Below are positions 54,443 through 64,000 of a stretch of DNA of 64,000 bases, one piece after another. Within the stretch, counting starts at the first letter, position 1; every line of letters starts with the position of its first letter. This DNA comes from Rhodoligotrophos appendicifer (GTDB lineage: Bacteria > Pseudomonadota > Alphaproteobacteria > Rhizobiales > Im1): the NCBI RefSeq assembly GCF_007474605.1, contig NZ_VHKL01000002.1, positions 1 through 64,000 on the forward strand, in the 5' to 3' direction. The position numbers and the translations under genes are program-made. Below the pieces are notes generated by a model. That model was not told where the DNA came from and did not search any database. It was given only the letters and a program-made list of their open reading frames with translations.

Positions 54443-55990
54443 GTGCAGAACGGCATTGTCGACATCGCCGTCATCGGCGGCGGCATCAATGGCTGCGGTA
54501 TCGCCCGCGATGCGGCCGGGCGCGGATTGTCGGTGTTCCTGTGCGAGAAGGGGGACCTTGCCGGCAGCACCTCCTCGGCCTCCACCAAGCTCATCCATGG
54601 CGGCCTGCGCTATCTCGAATATTACGAGTTCAGGCTGGTGCGCGAGGCGCTGATCGAGCGGGAAGTGCTGCTGAGGGCCGCGCCGCACATCATCTGGCCC
54701 CTGCGCTTCGTGCTGCCACACCACAAGGGGCTGCGGCCCGCCTGGCTGATCCGGCTCGGCCTGTTCCTCTATGACCATCTCGGCGGGCGGAAATTGCTGC
54801 CGCCCAGCCGCAGCCTCGATCTGCGCACCGATGTGGCGGGGCGACCGCTGAAGCCGGACTTCGTGAAAGCCATGGAATATTCGGATTGCTGGGTGGACGA
54901 CGCCCGGCTGGTGGCGCTCACCGCCATGGATGCGAAAGCGCGGGGCGCGGACATCCGAACCCGAAGCGAACTGGTGGCGGCGAGGAGGGGTGCCGAGAGC
55001 TGGACACTCACGCTGCGCGACGCCGGACCGGGGGCCGCCGAGCGCATCGAGGCACGGGTGCTGGTCAATGCGGCAGGGCCTTGGGTCTCCCGCATTCTGT
55101 CGGACCAGATCGGACAAACCGGCCACTCCCATGTGCGGCTCGTGAAAGGCAGCCACATCGTGGTGCGCAAGCTGTTCGACCACGACCGCGCCTATATCTT
55201 CCAGAACGCCGATAACAGGATCGTCTTCGCCATTCCCTATGAGCATGACTTCACGCTCATCGGCACGACGGATGTGGATTATGTCGGCGATCCCGGAACG
55301 CCGACGATCACGCCAGAGGAGATCGACTATCTCTGCACTTTGGCAAATGATTATTTCGTCCGGCCGATCTCAGCTGAGGACGTGGTGCGGACATATTCCG
55401 GCGTCCGGCCGCTCTATGACGACGGCGCCAGCGACGCCCAGGCGGCGACCCGAGACTACGTGCTGGAGCTCGATGACGCGCAGGGCCAAGCGCCGCTGCT
55501 GACGGTCTATGGGGGCAAGATCACCACGTTCCGGCGGCTGTCGGAGCATGCGCTGGAGAAGCTCGAGCCCTGCTTTCCCGGGCTGCCTGCGCCTTGGACC
55601 CATGAAGCGCCGCTGCCCGGCGGGGATTTTCCCGTGGATGGCTATGACGCCCTGGTGGCGAGGCTCATCGAGAACTGTCCCAGCTGCCCTGCGAAACTGG
55701 CGCAGCGGCTGGTGCGGGCCTATGGGACGCGGGCCGCGCGCATGCTCGAGGGGGTGCGGACGGAGGCCGATTGGGGCCGTCGCTTCGGAGCGGACCTGAC
55801 GGAGCGCGAAGTGCGCTATCTCATGGATAATGAATGGGCCCAGACGGCGGAGGATGTCGTCTGGCGGCGATCCAAGCTCGGATATCGCATGAGTGCCGCC
55901 GAGATCGAGGCGCTGGATGCGTGGATGCGCATCGCCCGCGGCTTGGAGCCGGCGCAGGCGCAGGCGGCGAAAGTGGGGGCGGAGACGTGA
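54443..55990 (+). CDS. glpD: Aerobic glycerol-3-phosphate dehydrogenase
   Basis: 515 residues. AVIGGGINGCGIARDAAGRG is the FAD-binding dinucleotide fold, and STKLIHGGLRYLE the GlpD signature. It oxidises glycerol-3-phosphate to dihydroxyacetone phosphate at the inner membrane and feeds electrons to quinone. GTG 54443 follows GGAGG by four bases. The stop overlaps the GTG of glpS, so dehydrogenase and importer are coupled. Length is normal. Confidence 0.94.
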   Translation: MQNGIVDIAVIGGGINGCGIARDAAGRGLSVFLCEKGDLAGSTSSASTKLIHGGLRYLEYYEFRLVREALIEREVLLRAAPHIIWPLRFVLPHHKGLRPAWLIRLGLFLYDHLGGRKLLPPSRSLDLRTDVAGRPLKPDFVKAMEYSDCWVDDARLVALTAMDAKARGADIRTRSELVAARRGAESWTLTLRDAGPGAAERIEARVLVNAAGPWVSRILSDQIGQTGHSHVRLVKGSHIVVRKLFDHDRAYIFQNADNRIVFAIPYEHDFTLIGTTDVDYVGDPGTPTITPEEIDYLCTLANDYFVRPISAEDVVRTYSGVRPLYDDGASDAQAATRDYVLELDDAQGQAPLLTVYGGKITTFRRLSEHALEKLEPCFPGLPAPWTHEAPLPGGDFPVDGYDALVARLIENCPSCPAKLAQRLVRAYGTRAARMLEGVRTEADWGRRFGADLTEREVRYLMDNEWAQTAEDVVWRRSKLGYRMSAAEIEALDAWMRIARGLEPAQAQAAKVGAET

Positions 55991-57075
55991 CCCTCGAATT
56001 GCGCAGTGTCAGCAAGACCGTCGGCGGGGAGACGCACCTCGCCGACATCTCGCTCGTGTTGCAACGGGGCACCTTCAACATCCTGCTGGGGCCGACGCTG
56101 TCGGGCAAGACCAGCCTTCTCAGGCTGATGGCGGGGCTCGACAGGCCGGACACGGGCCGGGTGATCTTCGACGGCGAGGACGTGACCGGCGTGGCGGTGC
56201 GCCGCCGTTCGGTGGCGATGGTCTACCAGCAGTTCATCAATTACCCGAACATGACCGTCTATGAGAACATCGCCTCGCCGCTGCGCGTGGCGGGCGTGGG
56301 GCAGGCCGAGCTCGATGCCCGGGTGCGCCGAACCGCCGATGTCATGAAGCTCGGCCCCTATTTGGAGCGGCGGCCGCTGGAGCTGTCGGGCGGACAACAG
56401 CAGCGCACGGCGCTGGCGCGCGCGCTGGTGAAATCCGCCCAGCTCGTGCTGCTCGACGAGCCGCTGGCCAATCTCGACTACAAGCTGCGGGAGGAAATGC
56501 GCGAGGAGCTGCCGCGGATCTTCGCTGAAAGCAACGCCATCGTCGTCTATGCCACGACCGAGCCGACGGAGGCCCTGTTGCTGGGGGGGCAGACCGCCAC
56601 GCTGCATCAGGGCCGGATCACGCAGTTCGGGCCGACGCTGTCGGTCTATCGCACCCCCAGAGACCTCGTCACCGCGCAGACCTTCTCGGATCCGCCGCTG
56701 AACCTGCTGATGATGGACAAGCGCGGCGACAGGCTGGTCCATGCCGAGGGGCTGACGATCCCTGCCACGGGGCAAATGGCGGGGCTGCCGGATGGGCCTT
56801 ACACCCTCGGGTTCCGTCCGAACCATCTGCTGCTGGAGAAGCCGCTGCACGCGACGATCTCCCTCCCGGCGAAAGTGGCCATCACGGAGATCACGGGATC
56901 AGAGAGCTTCGTGCATACGGATTTCGGAGGCCTCCGCTGGGTCGCCCTGGCCCATGGCATCCGCGAGTTCAGCATCGGGCAGACGATCGAGATGTTCCTC
57001 GACCCGCGGGACTTCTTCGTCTTCACCACGGATGGCGCCCTGGCGGCCGCTCCCGACCTGAAATCGGCGGCATAG
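55987..57075 (+). CDS. glpS: Glycerol ABC importer ATPase GlpS (lacks switch histidine)
   Basis: 362 residues. Walker A GPTLSGKT is at 35-42, signature LSGGQ at 133-137, Walker B LVLLDE at 153-158. At the H-switch the sequence is YATTEPTEA, putting Thr191 where the usual YVTHDQ has His, so this half-site should not hydrolyse ATP efficiently. A C-terminal regulatory region follows from about 235. The GTG start overlaps the glpD stop (GTGA). It pairs with GlpT. Confidence 0.9.
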   Translation: MTLELRSVSKTVGGETHLADISLVLQRGTFNILLGPTLSGKTSLLRLMAGLDRPDTGRVIFDGEDVTGVAVRRRSVAMVYQQFINYPNMTVYENIASPLRVAGVGQAELDARVRRTADVMKLGPYLERRPLELSGGQQQRTALARALVKSAQLVLLDEPLANLDYKLREEMREELPRIFAESNAIVVYATTEPTEALLLGGQTATLHQGRITQFGPTLSVYRTPRDLVTAQTFSDPPLNLLMMDKRGDRLVHAEGLTIPATGQMAGLPDGPYTLGFRPNHLLLEKPLHATISLPAKVAITEITGSESFVHTDFGGLRWVALAHGIREFSIGQTIEMFLDPRDFFVFTTDGALAAAPDLKSAA

Positions 57076-57083
57076 GAGGCGAG

Positions 57084-58174
<1,091 letters not shown>

Positions 58175-58175
<1 letters not shown>

Positions 58176-59062
58176 TGGACAGGACGCCCAACAATTTCGC
58201 CTGGTTCATGGTCCTGCCGATGCTGCTGCTGGTGGCGTTCTCGGCCGTAATCCCGCTGATGACCGTGGTCAATTATTCGGTTCAGGACACGTTCGGGAAC
58301 AACGAGTTCTTCTGGGCGGGCACGGAATGGTTCGAGGAGCTGCTGCATTCAAGCCGGTTTCACGAAGCCCTCATGCGCAATCTGATCTTCTCGGCCATCG
58401 TGCTGGCGATCGAGATCCCGCTGGGCATCGCCATCGCCCTCACCATGCCGCGACAGGGCTGGGCCGTGCCGGTCTGCCTCGTGCTGATGGCGCTGCCGCT
58501 GCTGATCCCGTGGAACGTGGTCGGCACGATCTGGCAGATCATGGGCCGCGGCGACATCGGCCTGCTCGGCTATTTCCTCAACAGCGTGCTGGGCATCGAC
58601 TATAATTATACCCGCGACCCGATCGCGGCCTGGACGACCATCATCGTCATGGATGTGTGGCACTGGACGAGCCTCGTGGTCCTGCTCTGCTATGCCGGGC
58701 TGCGTTCCATCCCGGAGGCCTATTACCAGGCCGCACGGATCGACGGGGCCTCGCGCTGGGCGGTGTTCCGCTACATCCAGCTGCCGAAGATGCAGCGGGT
58801 GCTGCTGATCGCCGTGCTGCTGCGGTTCATGGACTCGTTCATGATCTATACGGAGCCCTTCGTGGTGACCGGCGGCGGGCCCGGCAATTCCACCACATTC
58901 CTGTCCATCGACCTGGTGAAGATGGCGATCGGGCAATTCGACCTGGGGCCGGCCGCGGCCATGTCGATCGTCTATTTCCTCATCATCCTGCTGCTCTCCT
59001 GGGTGTTCTATACCGTCATGACCAATGTGGGCGAGGAACGGCCGAAAGGACGTGCGCCATGA
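58175..59062 (+). CDS. glpP: Glycerol ABC importer permease GlpP
   Basis: 295 residues, six membrane helices, MalF/UgpA-like. The EAA loop is YYQAARIDGASRWAVFRYIQLP, and FVVTGGGPGNSTTFLSI is typical of carbohydrate-type permeases. The ATG overlaps the glpT stop and the TGA overlaps the ATG of glpQ (ATGA), so the three are translated as a coupled unit. It forms the channel with GlpQ. Confidence 0.9.
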
Positions 59063-59937
59063 CCACAGCCGAGGCGGAGGTGGTGGAGAGGAAGGCGGAT
59101 GCGGCCCGTGATGCCGGCTCCTTGCGGGTGCGCCGCAAGGCCTCGTTCAGCTGGCTGGTGCCGACGCTCTATATCGTGTTCCTCCTCATCCCGATCTACT
59201 GGCTCATCAATATGAGCCTCAAGACGAACCAGGAGATCATCTCCGGCGTCAATCTCTGGCCGCATGCGCCGACGCTGGACAATTACCGCACCATCTTCAC
59301 CGATCCGTCCTGGTATTCGGGCTACATCAACTCGCTGACCTATGTGGCGATGAACGTGGTGATCTCGCTGGCGGTGGCGCTGCCGGCCGCTTATGCCTTC
59401 TCCCGCTATCGCTTCCTCGGCGACAAGCATCTGTTCTTCTGGCTGCTCACCAACCGGATGGCCCCGCCGGCCGTCTTCGCGCTGCCGTTCTTCCAGCTCT
59501 ATTCGTCCATCGGACTGTTCGACACGCATGTGGCGGTGGCGCTCGCCCATTGCCTGTTCAATGTGCCCCTGGCGATCTGGATCCTGGAAGGCTTCATGTC
59601 CGGGGTGCCGAAAGAGATCGACGAGACCGCCTATATCGACGGCTATTCCTTCCCGCGCTTCTTCATCAAGATCTTCATGCCGCTGATCGCCTCGGGCATC
59701 GGGGTCGCCGCCTTCTTCTGCTTCATGTTCTCGTGGGTGGAACTCCTGCTCGCGCGGACGCTCACGGCGGTCGCGGCGAAGCCGATCGCGGCGACGATGA
59801 CGCGAACGGTCTCGGCTTCGGGGATGGATTGGGGATTGCTGGCCGCCGCGGGCGTGCTGACCATCATTCCGGGTGCGCTGGTGATCTATTTCGTCCGCAA
59901 CTACATCGCCAAGGGCTTTGCCCTGGGGAGAGTCTGA
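59059..59937 (+). CDS. glpQ: Glycerol ABC importer permease GlpQ
   Basis: 292 residues, six membrane helices, MalG/UgpE-like. PTLYIVFLLIPIYWLINMSL is the first helix and DETAYIDGYSFPRFFIKIFMP the EAA loop. The N-terminal 35 residues are charged and cytoplasmic. The stop overlaps the next ATG (TGATG). Not to be confused with the E. coli periplasmic phosphodiesterase GlpQ. Confidence 0.9.
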   Translation: MTTAEAEVVERKADAARDAGSLRVRRKASFSWLVPTLYIVFLLIPIYWLINMSLKTNQEIISGVNLWPHAPTLDNYRTIFTDPSWYSGYINSLTYVAMNVVISLAVALPAAYAFSRYRFLGDKHLFFWLLTNRMAPPAVFALPFFQLYSSIGLFDTHVAVALAHCLFNVPLAIWILEGFMSGVPKEIDETAYIDGYSFPRFFIKIFMPLIASGIGVAAFFCFMFSWVELLLARTLTAVAAKPIAATMTRTVSASGMDWGLLAAAGVLTIIPGALVIYFVRNYIAKGFALGRV

Positions 59938-60218
59938 TGGATCTGACCTGGATGGCCTGGACGATGCCGACGGCGGTGTTCTTCATCAGCATCGGGGTGA
60001 TCTTCGCGGTGATGATGGCCTGGGAGGCGGTGCGGCCCGGCGGTGCGCCGCGCCACGGGCTGCTGCGGATCGAGACGACCCGAGGCGACCGCCTGTTCAT
60101 CTCGCTGCTGGGCAGCGCCTTCATCTGCCTGATCTGGCTCGCCTTCGCCGGCTCCAACCTGTGGTGGGCGCTCGGCCTGTGCGCCGTCTATGCAGTCTGC
60201 GTGTTCCGATGGGTCTGA
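59937..60218 (+). CDS. DUF2160 small membrane protein of the glycerol importer operon
   Basis: 93 residues with two to three helices: AWTMPTAVFFISIGVIFAVMMA, then a short basic loop (RIETTRGDRLF) and two C-terminal helices. DUF2160 proteins are found at this place in glycerol and related sugar-alcohol ABC operons. Start ATG overlaps the glpQ stop. The role is not established; an accessory subunit of the permease complex is the natural guess. Confidence 0.85.
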   Translation: MDLTWMAWTMPTAVFFISIGVIFAVMMAWEAVRPGGAPRHGLLRIETTRGDRLFISLLGSAFICLIWLAFAGSNLWWALGLCAVYAVCVFRWV

Positions 60219-60289
60219 CAGAAAGGAAAGGAGGCGATCACCCCGGCAAGCGTCCCGTGTCCCATAAGTATAAACGGAGGAAACTCGAG

Positions 60290-62026
60290 ATGAGACAGAT
60301 GTTGCTCGCGACGGCCGCGGTCGTCGTTCTGCTGACAAGTTCGGGGGCGCAGGCGGACGAAGCCGCGGCCCAGCGCTGGATCGACAGCGAATTCCAACCC
60401 TCCACGCTCTCCAAGGACGAACAGCTGAAGGAGATGCAGTGGTTCATCGATGCCGCCAAGCCCTTCCAGGGCATGGAGATCAACGTGGTCTCGGAGACGA
60501 TCACCACGCATGAATACGAGGCCAAGACCCTGGCCAAGGCCTTCACCGAGATCACCGGGATCAAGGTCAATCACGACCTGATCCAGGAGGGCGACGTGGT
60601 GGAGAAGCTGCAGACCCAGATGCAGTCGGGACAGAATGTCTATGACGCCTGGGTCAATGACAGCGACCTGATCGGGACGCATTTCCGCTATCAACAGGTG
60701 CGAAACCTGACCGACTGGATGGCCAACGAGGGCAAGGACGTCACCAATCCGATGCTCGACATCGACGACTTCATGGGCAAGTCGTTCACGACCGGGCCGG
60801 ACGGGAAGCTCTATCAGCTGCCCGACCAGCAATTCGCGAACCTGTACTGGTTCCGCTATGACTGGTTTACCAATCCGGACATCAAGGCCAAGTTCAAGGA
60901 CAAGTACGGCTACGAGCTCGGCGTGCCGGTGAACTGGTCGGCCTATGAGGACATCGCCGCCTTCTTCAACGATCTCGGCGAGATCGACGGCAAGAAGGTG
61001 TACGGCCATATGGATTACGGCAAGAAGGACCCGTCGCTCGGCTGGCGGTTCACGGATGCCTGGCTGTCCATGGCGGGAAACGGCGACAAGGGGCTGCCGA
61101 ACGGAAAGCCGGTGGATGAATGGGGCATTCGCGTCGAAGGCTGCCGGCCGGCGGGTTCCTCCGTCACGCGCGGCGGCGACACCAATGGTGCCGCGGCCGT
61201 CTATTCGATCAGCAAATATATCGACTGGCTGAACAAATACGCACCCCCGGAAGCTGCGGGCATGACGTTCTCGGAATCCGGTCCGGTCCCGGCACAGGGC
61301 CAGATCGCCCAGCAGATCTTCTGGTATACGGCCTTCACCGCGGACATGGTGAAGCCGGGTCTGCCGGTCGTGAATGCCGATGATACGCCCAAGTGGCGGA
61401 TGGCACCCTCGCCGCACGGGGTCTATTGGAAGGACGGCATGAAGCTCGGCTACCAGGATGCGGGCTCCTGGACGCTGCTCAAGTCGACGCCGGAAGACCG
61501 CGCCAAGGCCGCCTGGCTCTATGCGCAGTTCACGGTCGCGAAGACCGTGTCGCTGAAGAAGAGCCATGTGGGCCTCACCTTCGTGCGCGATTCGGATGTG
61601 CGCGACAAGAGCTTCACCGAACGGGCTCCCAAGCTCGGCGGGCTGGTCGAGTTCTACCGCTCACCGGCACGGGTGCAGTGGACGCCGACCGGCACCAATG
61701 TTCCGGACTACCCGAAGCTGGCGCAGCTCTGGTGGCAGAATATCGGTGATGCCGCTTCGGGCGCCAAGACACCGCAGGAGGCGATGGACGCCCTGGCGAC
61801 GGAACAGGACCGGGTGCTGGCCCGCCTCGAGAGGGCCGGCGTGCAGGGCGAATGCGGGCCGAAGCTCAATGAGGAGCATCCGGTGGAGTATTGGTACGAG
61901 AAGGCGAAGGCCGACGGCACTCTCGCGCCCCAGCCGCCGGTGGCGAACGAGAAGGAAAAGCCGATCACCGTCGACTATGACGAGCTGATCAAGAGCTGGG
62001 AAGACGCGACCGCGAAAAAGAACTAA
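60290..62026 (+). CDS. glpV: Glycerol ABC importer solute-binding protein GlpV
   Basis: 578 residues, long for a binding protein but usual for this family. A signal peptide covers about 1-22 ([18 protein letters not shown]). [20 protein letters not shown] and [20 protein letters not shown] fit the extracellular solute-binding family 1 relatives that serve GlpSTPQ. ATG 60290 has GGAGG nine bases upstream. A perfect 15-bp hairpin immediately follows the stop, which probably lets this gene be expressed above glpK. Confidence 0.92.
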   Translation: MRQMLLATAAVVVLLTSSGAQADEAAAQRWIDSEFQPSTLSKDEQLKEMQWFIDAAKPFQGMEINVVSETITTHEYEAKTLAKAFTEITGIKVNHDLIQEGDVVEKLQTQMQSGQNVYDAWVNDSDLIGTHFRYQQVRNLTDWMANEGKDVTNPMLDIDDFMGKSFTTGPDGKLYQLPDQQFANLYWFRYDWFTNPDIKAKFKDKYGYELGVPVNWSAYEDIAAFFNDLGEIDGKKVYGHMDYGKKDPSLGWRFTDAWLSMAGNGDKGLPNGKPVDEWGIRVEGCRPAGSSVTRGGDTNGAAAVYSISKYIDWLNKYAPPEAAGMTFSESGPVPAQGQIAQQIFWYTAFTADMVKPGLPVVNADDTPKWRMAPSPHGVYWKDGMKLGYQDAGSWTLLKSTPEDRAKAAWLYAQFTVAKTVSLKKSHVGLTFVRDSDVRDKSFTERAPKLGGLVEFYRSPARVQWTPTGTNVPDYPKLAQLWWQNIGDAASGAKTPQEAMDALATEQDRVLARLERAGVQGECGPKLNEEHPVEYWYEKAKADGTLAPQPPVANEKEKPITVDYDELIKSWEDATAKKN

Positions 62027-62032
62027 GTCCTG

Positions 62033-62066
62033 GCGAGCCCCTGCCTCCGGCGAGGCAGGGGCTCGC
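62033..62066 (+). terminator. Perfect 15-bp hairpin between glpV and glpK
   Basis: GCGAGCCCCTGCCTC (62033-62047) pairs exactly with GAGGCAGGGGCTCGC (62052-62066) around CGGC, the strongest inverted repeat in the window. It begins seven bases after the glpV stop and ends 15 before the glpK ATG. No U-run follows, so partial termination or 3'-end protection of glpV is more likely than full termination. Confidence 0.75.
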
Positions 62067-62081
62067 ATCTGCGAGCGTCTC

Positions 62082-63575
62082 ATGACCGGCATCATCCTCG
62101 CCCTCGACCAGGGCACGACATCTTCACGCGCCATGCTGTTCGATGCGAGCCTGACGGTGCTCGCCCTCGACCAGGAGGAGTTTCCGCAGCATTTTCCGGC
62201 TTCGGGGTGGGTGGAGCACGACCCGGAGGACCTGTGGCGCACGACCCTCAACACGGCCCGGCGGGCGCTGGAGAAGGCCAGACTTTCGGCTCGCGACATC
62301 GCGGCCATCGGGATCGCAAACCAGCGCGAGACGGTCATCGTCTGGGAGCGGCATAGTGGCAAGCCCATTCACAATGCGATCGTCTGGCAAGACCGACGCA
62401 CCGCGGACGTCTGCGCGAAGCTGCGCGAAGACGGGGCCGAGCCGCTGATCACGGCGCGGACCGGCCTGCTGTCGGACCCCTATTTCTCGGGCACGAAGAT
62501 CGCCTGGATCCTGGACCACGTGCCGGGCGCCCGGGCTGCGGCCGAGGCCGGCCAGCTGGCCTGCGGGACGGTGGATTGCTTCCTACTGTGGCGGCTGACG
62601 GGGGGCCGCGTCCATGCCACGGACGCCACCAATGCCTCGCGCACGCTCCTTTACGACATTCATCGGGGAGCTTGGGACGAGGAGCTGCTGCGGCTGCTGC
62701 GCGTGCCGGCCGCGCTGCTGCCGGAGGTGATGGACTGCGCGACCCGTTTCGGGGAGACGGAGGCCGACCTGCTGGGCGGCTCGATCGCGGTGTGCGGGAT
62801 TGCCGGCGACCAGCAGGCAGCCACGATCGGGCAGGCGTGCTTCGAGCCGGGAATGGTGAAGTCAACCTATGGCACAGGCTGCTTCGCCGTGCTCAACACG
62901 GGGCGATCGGCGGTCGCCTCGCAGAACAAGCTGCTGACCACCATCGCCTATCGGCTGGACGGACGGACGACCTACGCCCTGGAAGGTTCGATCTTCGTTG
63001 CCGGGGCCGCCGTCCAGTGGCTGCGCGATGCGCTGAAGGTCATCGAGACCGCAGATCAGTCGGGAGATCTGGCCGATACTGCCGACCCCGGGCAAGACGT
63101 GATCCTTGTTCCCGCTTTCACCGGGCTCGGCGCTCCTCACTGGGACCCCGAGGCACGGGGAGCCCTGTTCGGCCTCACCCGCGCTACCGGTCCGCGCGAG
63201 CTGGCACGGGCCGCATTGGAGGCCGTGTGCTTCCAGACCCGCGACCTCATCGAAGCCATGCGAAAGGATTGGCGGGACGGCTCCCAGACCATGCTGCGGG
63301 TCGACGGAGGCATGGTGGCGAGCAGCTGGACGATGCAGCGGCTCGCCGACATGCTCGATGCCCCGGTGGATCGCCCCATGATCCTGGAGACGACGGCGCT
63401 CGGTGCTGCCTGGCTCGCCGGTCGCAGCGCCGGCGTGTGGCCCGACGAAGAGGGCTTCAGCCGGCTCTGGAGGCTCGAGAAACGCTTTCTGCCGCAGATG
63501 AGTGCCGAAAGCCGGGACGTGAAGCTGCAGGCCTGGTCGCGCGCCATTGCGCGGTTGAGATACCAGCCAGGCTAG
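62082..63575 (+). CDS. glpK: Glycerol kinase
   Basis: 497 residues of the FGGY kinase family. [16 protein letters not shown] is the phosphate-binding start, [11 protein letters not shown] and [13 protein letters not shown] the ATPase-core motifs, and [13 protein letters not shown] the conserved glycerol-kinase segment. It phosphorylates imported glycerol to glycerol-3-phosphate, which GlpD oxidises and GlpR senses. The 15-bp hairpin before it leaves only 15 bases for a ribosome site, and none is strong. Length is standard. Confidence 0.95.
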   Translation: MTGIILALDQGTTSSRAMLFDASLTVLALDQEEFPQHFPASGWVEHDPEDLWRTTLNTARRALEKARLSARDIAAIGIANQRETVIVWERHSGKPIHNAIVWQDRRTADVCAKLREDGAEPLITARTGLLSDPYFSGTKIAWILDHVPGARAAAEAGQLACGTVDCFLLWRLTGGRVHATDATNASRTLLYDIHRGAWDEELLRLLRVPAALLPEVMDCATRFGETEADLLGGSIAVCGIAGDQQAATIGQACFEPGMVKSTYGTGCFAVLNTGRSAVASQNKLLTTIAYRLDGRTTYALEGSIFVAGAAVQWLRDALKVIETADQSGDLADTADPGQDVILVPAFTGLGAPHWDPEARGALFGLTRATGPRELARAALEAVCFQTRDLIEAMRKDWRDGSQTMLRVDGGMVASSWTMQRLADMLDAPVDRPMILETTALGAAWLAGRSAGVWPDEEGFSRLWRLEKRFLPQMSAESRDVKLQAWSRAIARLRYQPG

Positions 63576-63706
63576 TTCGGCCCCAGCCCCCGGCGGAGAT
63601 ACGCCAGCCGCGCTTCAGATCCCGGACAAAATTCTTGGACCGGGGAACCACACCCCGGTTTTTCGAGTTCTGGTTCTTCGATCCGGAGAGCCGACGGAGG
63701 AGCACG

Positions 63707-63973
63707 GTGCAGGACGTCCGCGACAATGCCGAGAAGAGCCGCTTCGAGCTCGCCGTCGATGGCGACATCGTCTTTGCCAATTATCGCCGGAGCGGATCGT
63801 CCGTGGTGATCACCCATGTCGAGGCGCCACCCAAGCTCAGGGGCACTGGCGCTGCGGACCGGCTGATGCGCGGCATCGTGAAGGAGGTCGACGCGCAAGG
63901 TTTGGAGATCGTGCCGCTTTGCGGCTACGCTGCCGCCTGGCTGAGACGGCGTGGCAGGCCGTCGGGACGCTGA
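63707..63973 (+). CDS. Small GNAT-like N-acetyltransferase (COG2388 type)
   Basis: 88 residues. SRFELAVDGDIVFANYRRSG, then VVITHVEAPPKLRGTGAADRLM (acetyl-CoA loop RGxGxA-like) and IVPLCGYAAAWLRR match the short YjdJ/COG2388 acetyltransferase relatives. GTG 63707 follows GGAGGAG. It lies 131 bases after glpK and is probably outside the glp operon. The frame extends upstream only as the antisense phase of glpK. Substrate unknown. Confidence 0.75.
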   Translation: MQDVRDNAEKSRFELAVDGDIVFANYRRSGSSVVITHVEAPPKLRGTGAADRLMRGIVKEVDAQGLEIVPLCGYAAAWLRRRGRPSGR

Positions 63974-64000
63974 GACGCTCGATGGACGGCCGGAGTAATT

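Overview
The window is high-GC, densely coded chromosomal DNA from a soil- or plant-type alphaproteobacterium (Rhizobiales/Rhodospirillales-like). The evidence is a GlpSTPQV-type glycerol ABC operon, a TTT (Bug-type) transporter, an FCD-GntR regulator, PotD/PotB/PotC/PotA-like importers linked to luciferase-like monooxygenases, and an ArsR/SRPBCC pair. I saw no rRNA, tRNA, CRISPR array, insertion sequence or prophage gene. The species is not identifiable by eye.

Layout. (1) 1-5178, + strand: the end of an OB-fold acyl-CoA-associated protein, an SDR, a BadI/MenB-like crotonase, two complementary acyl-CoA dehydrogenase subunits and a metallo-beta-lactamase-fold hydrolase, reading as a CoA-dependent degradation operon. 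(2) 5185-11314: small functions (GGDEF protein, ArsR+SRPBCC pair, haloperoxidase-type hydrolase, a secreted orphan, flavodoxin-fold oxidoreductase divergent from a LysR regulator, DUF418 membrane protein). (3) 11511-15164: a 1217-residue PAS/GAF hybrid histidine kinase. (4) 15565-21601: Fe-alcohol dehydrogenase, GntR regulator, TctC-TctB-TctA and a cupin protein, behind a strong palindromic operator. (5) 21653-23886: ECF sigma factor and anti-sigma factor divergent from a DUF4394 protein, with a shared 9-bp inverted repeat between them. (6) 24103-27592: RidA, an orphan TAT-exported solute-binding protein and a Rieske oxygenase. (7) 27593-32297: an orphan protein and paoABC (periplasmic aldehyde oxidoreductase). 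(8) 32350-43806: a ten-gene minus-strand catabolic cluster (aldehyde dehydrogenase, RpiR regulator, luciferase-like monooxygenase, three SDRs, complete PotABCD-type importer) divergent from a class III aminotransferase. (9) 43826-46189: TSUP exporter, a PPOX-fold protein and two orphans. (10) 46389-53493: a second monooxygenase plus importer module with a PucR-type regulator. (11) 53579-63973: glpR, glpD, glpSTPQ, a DUF2160 protein, glpV, glpK and a small GNAT-like protein.

How it works together: most of the window imports and oxidises small organic molecules. There are four uptake systems with their own solute-binding proteins plus one orphan binding protein. In all four complete systems a strong inverted repeat follows the binding-protein gene, probably setting binding protein above permease. 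The most informative molecular details are the glycerol importer's two ATPases, which carry complementary defects (GlpS lacks the switch histidine, GlpT lacks the LSGGQ signature), and the acyl-CoA dehydrogenase pair, whose FAD-site motifs are divided between two subunits.
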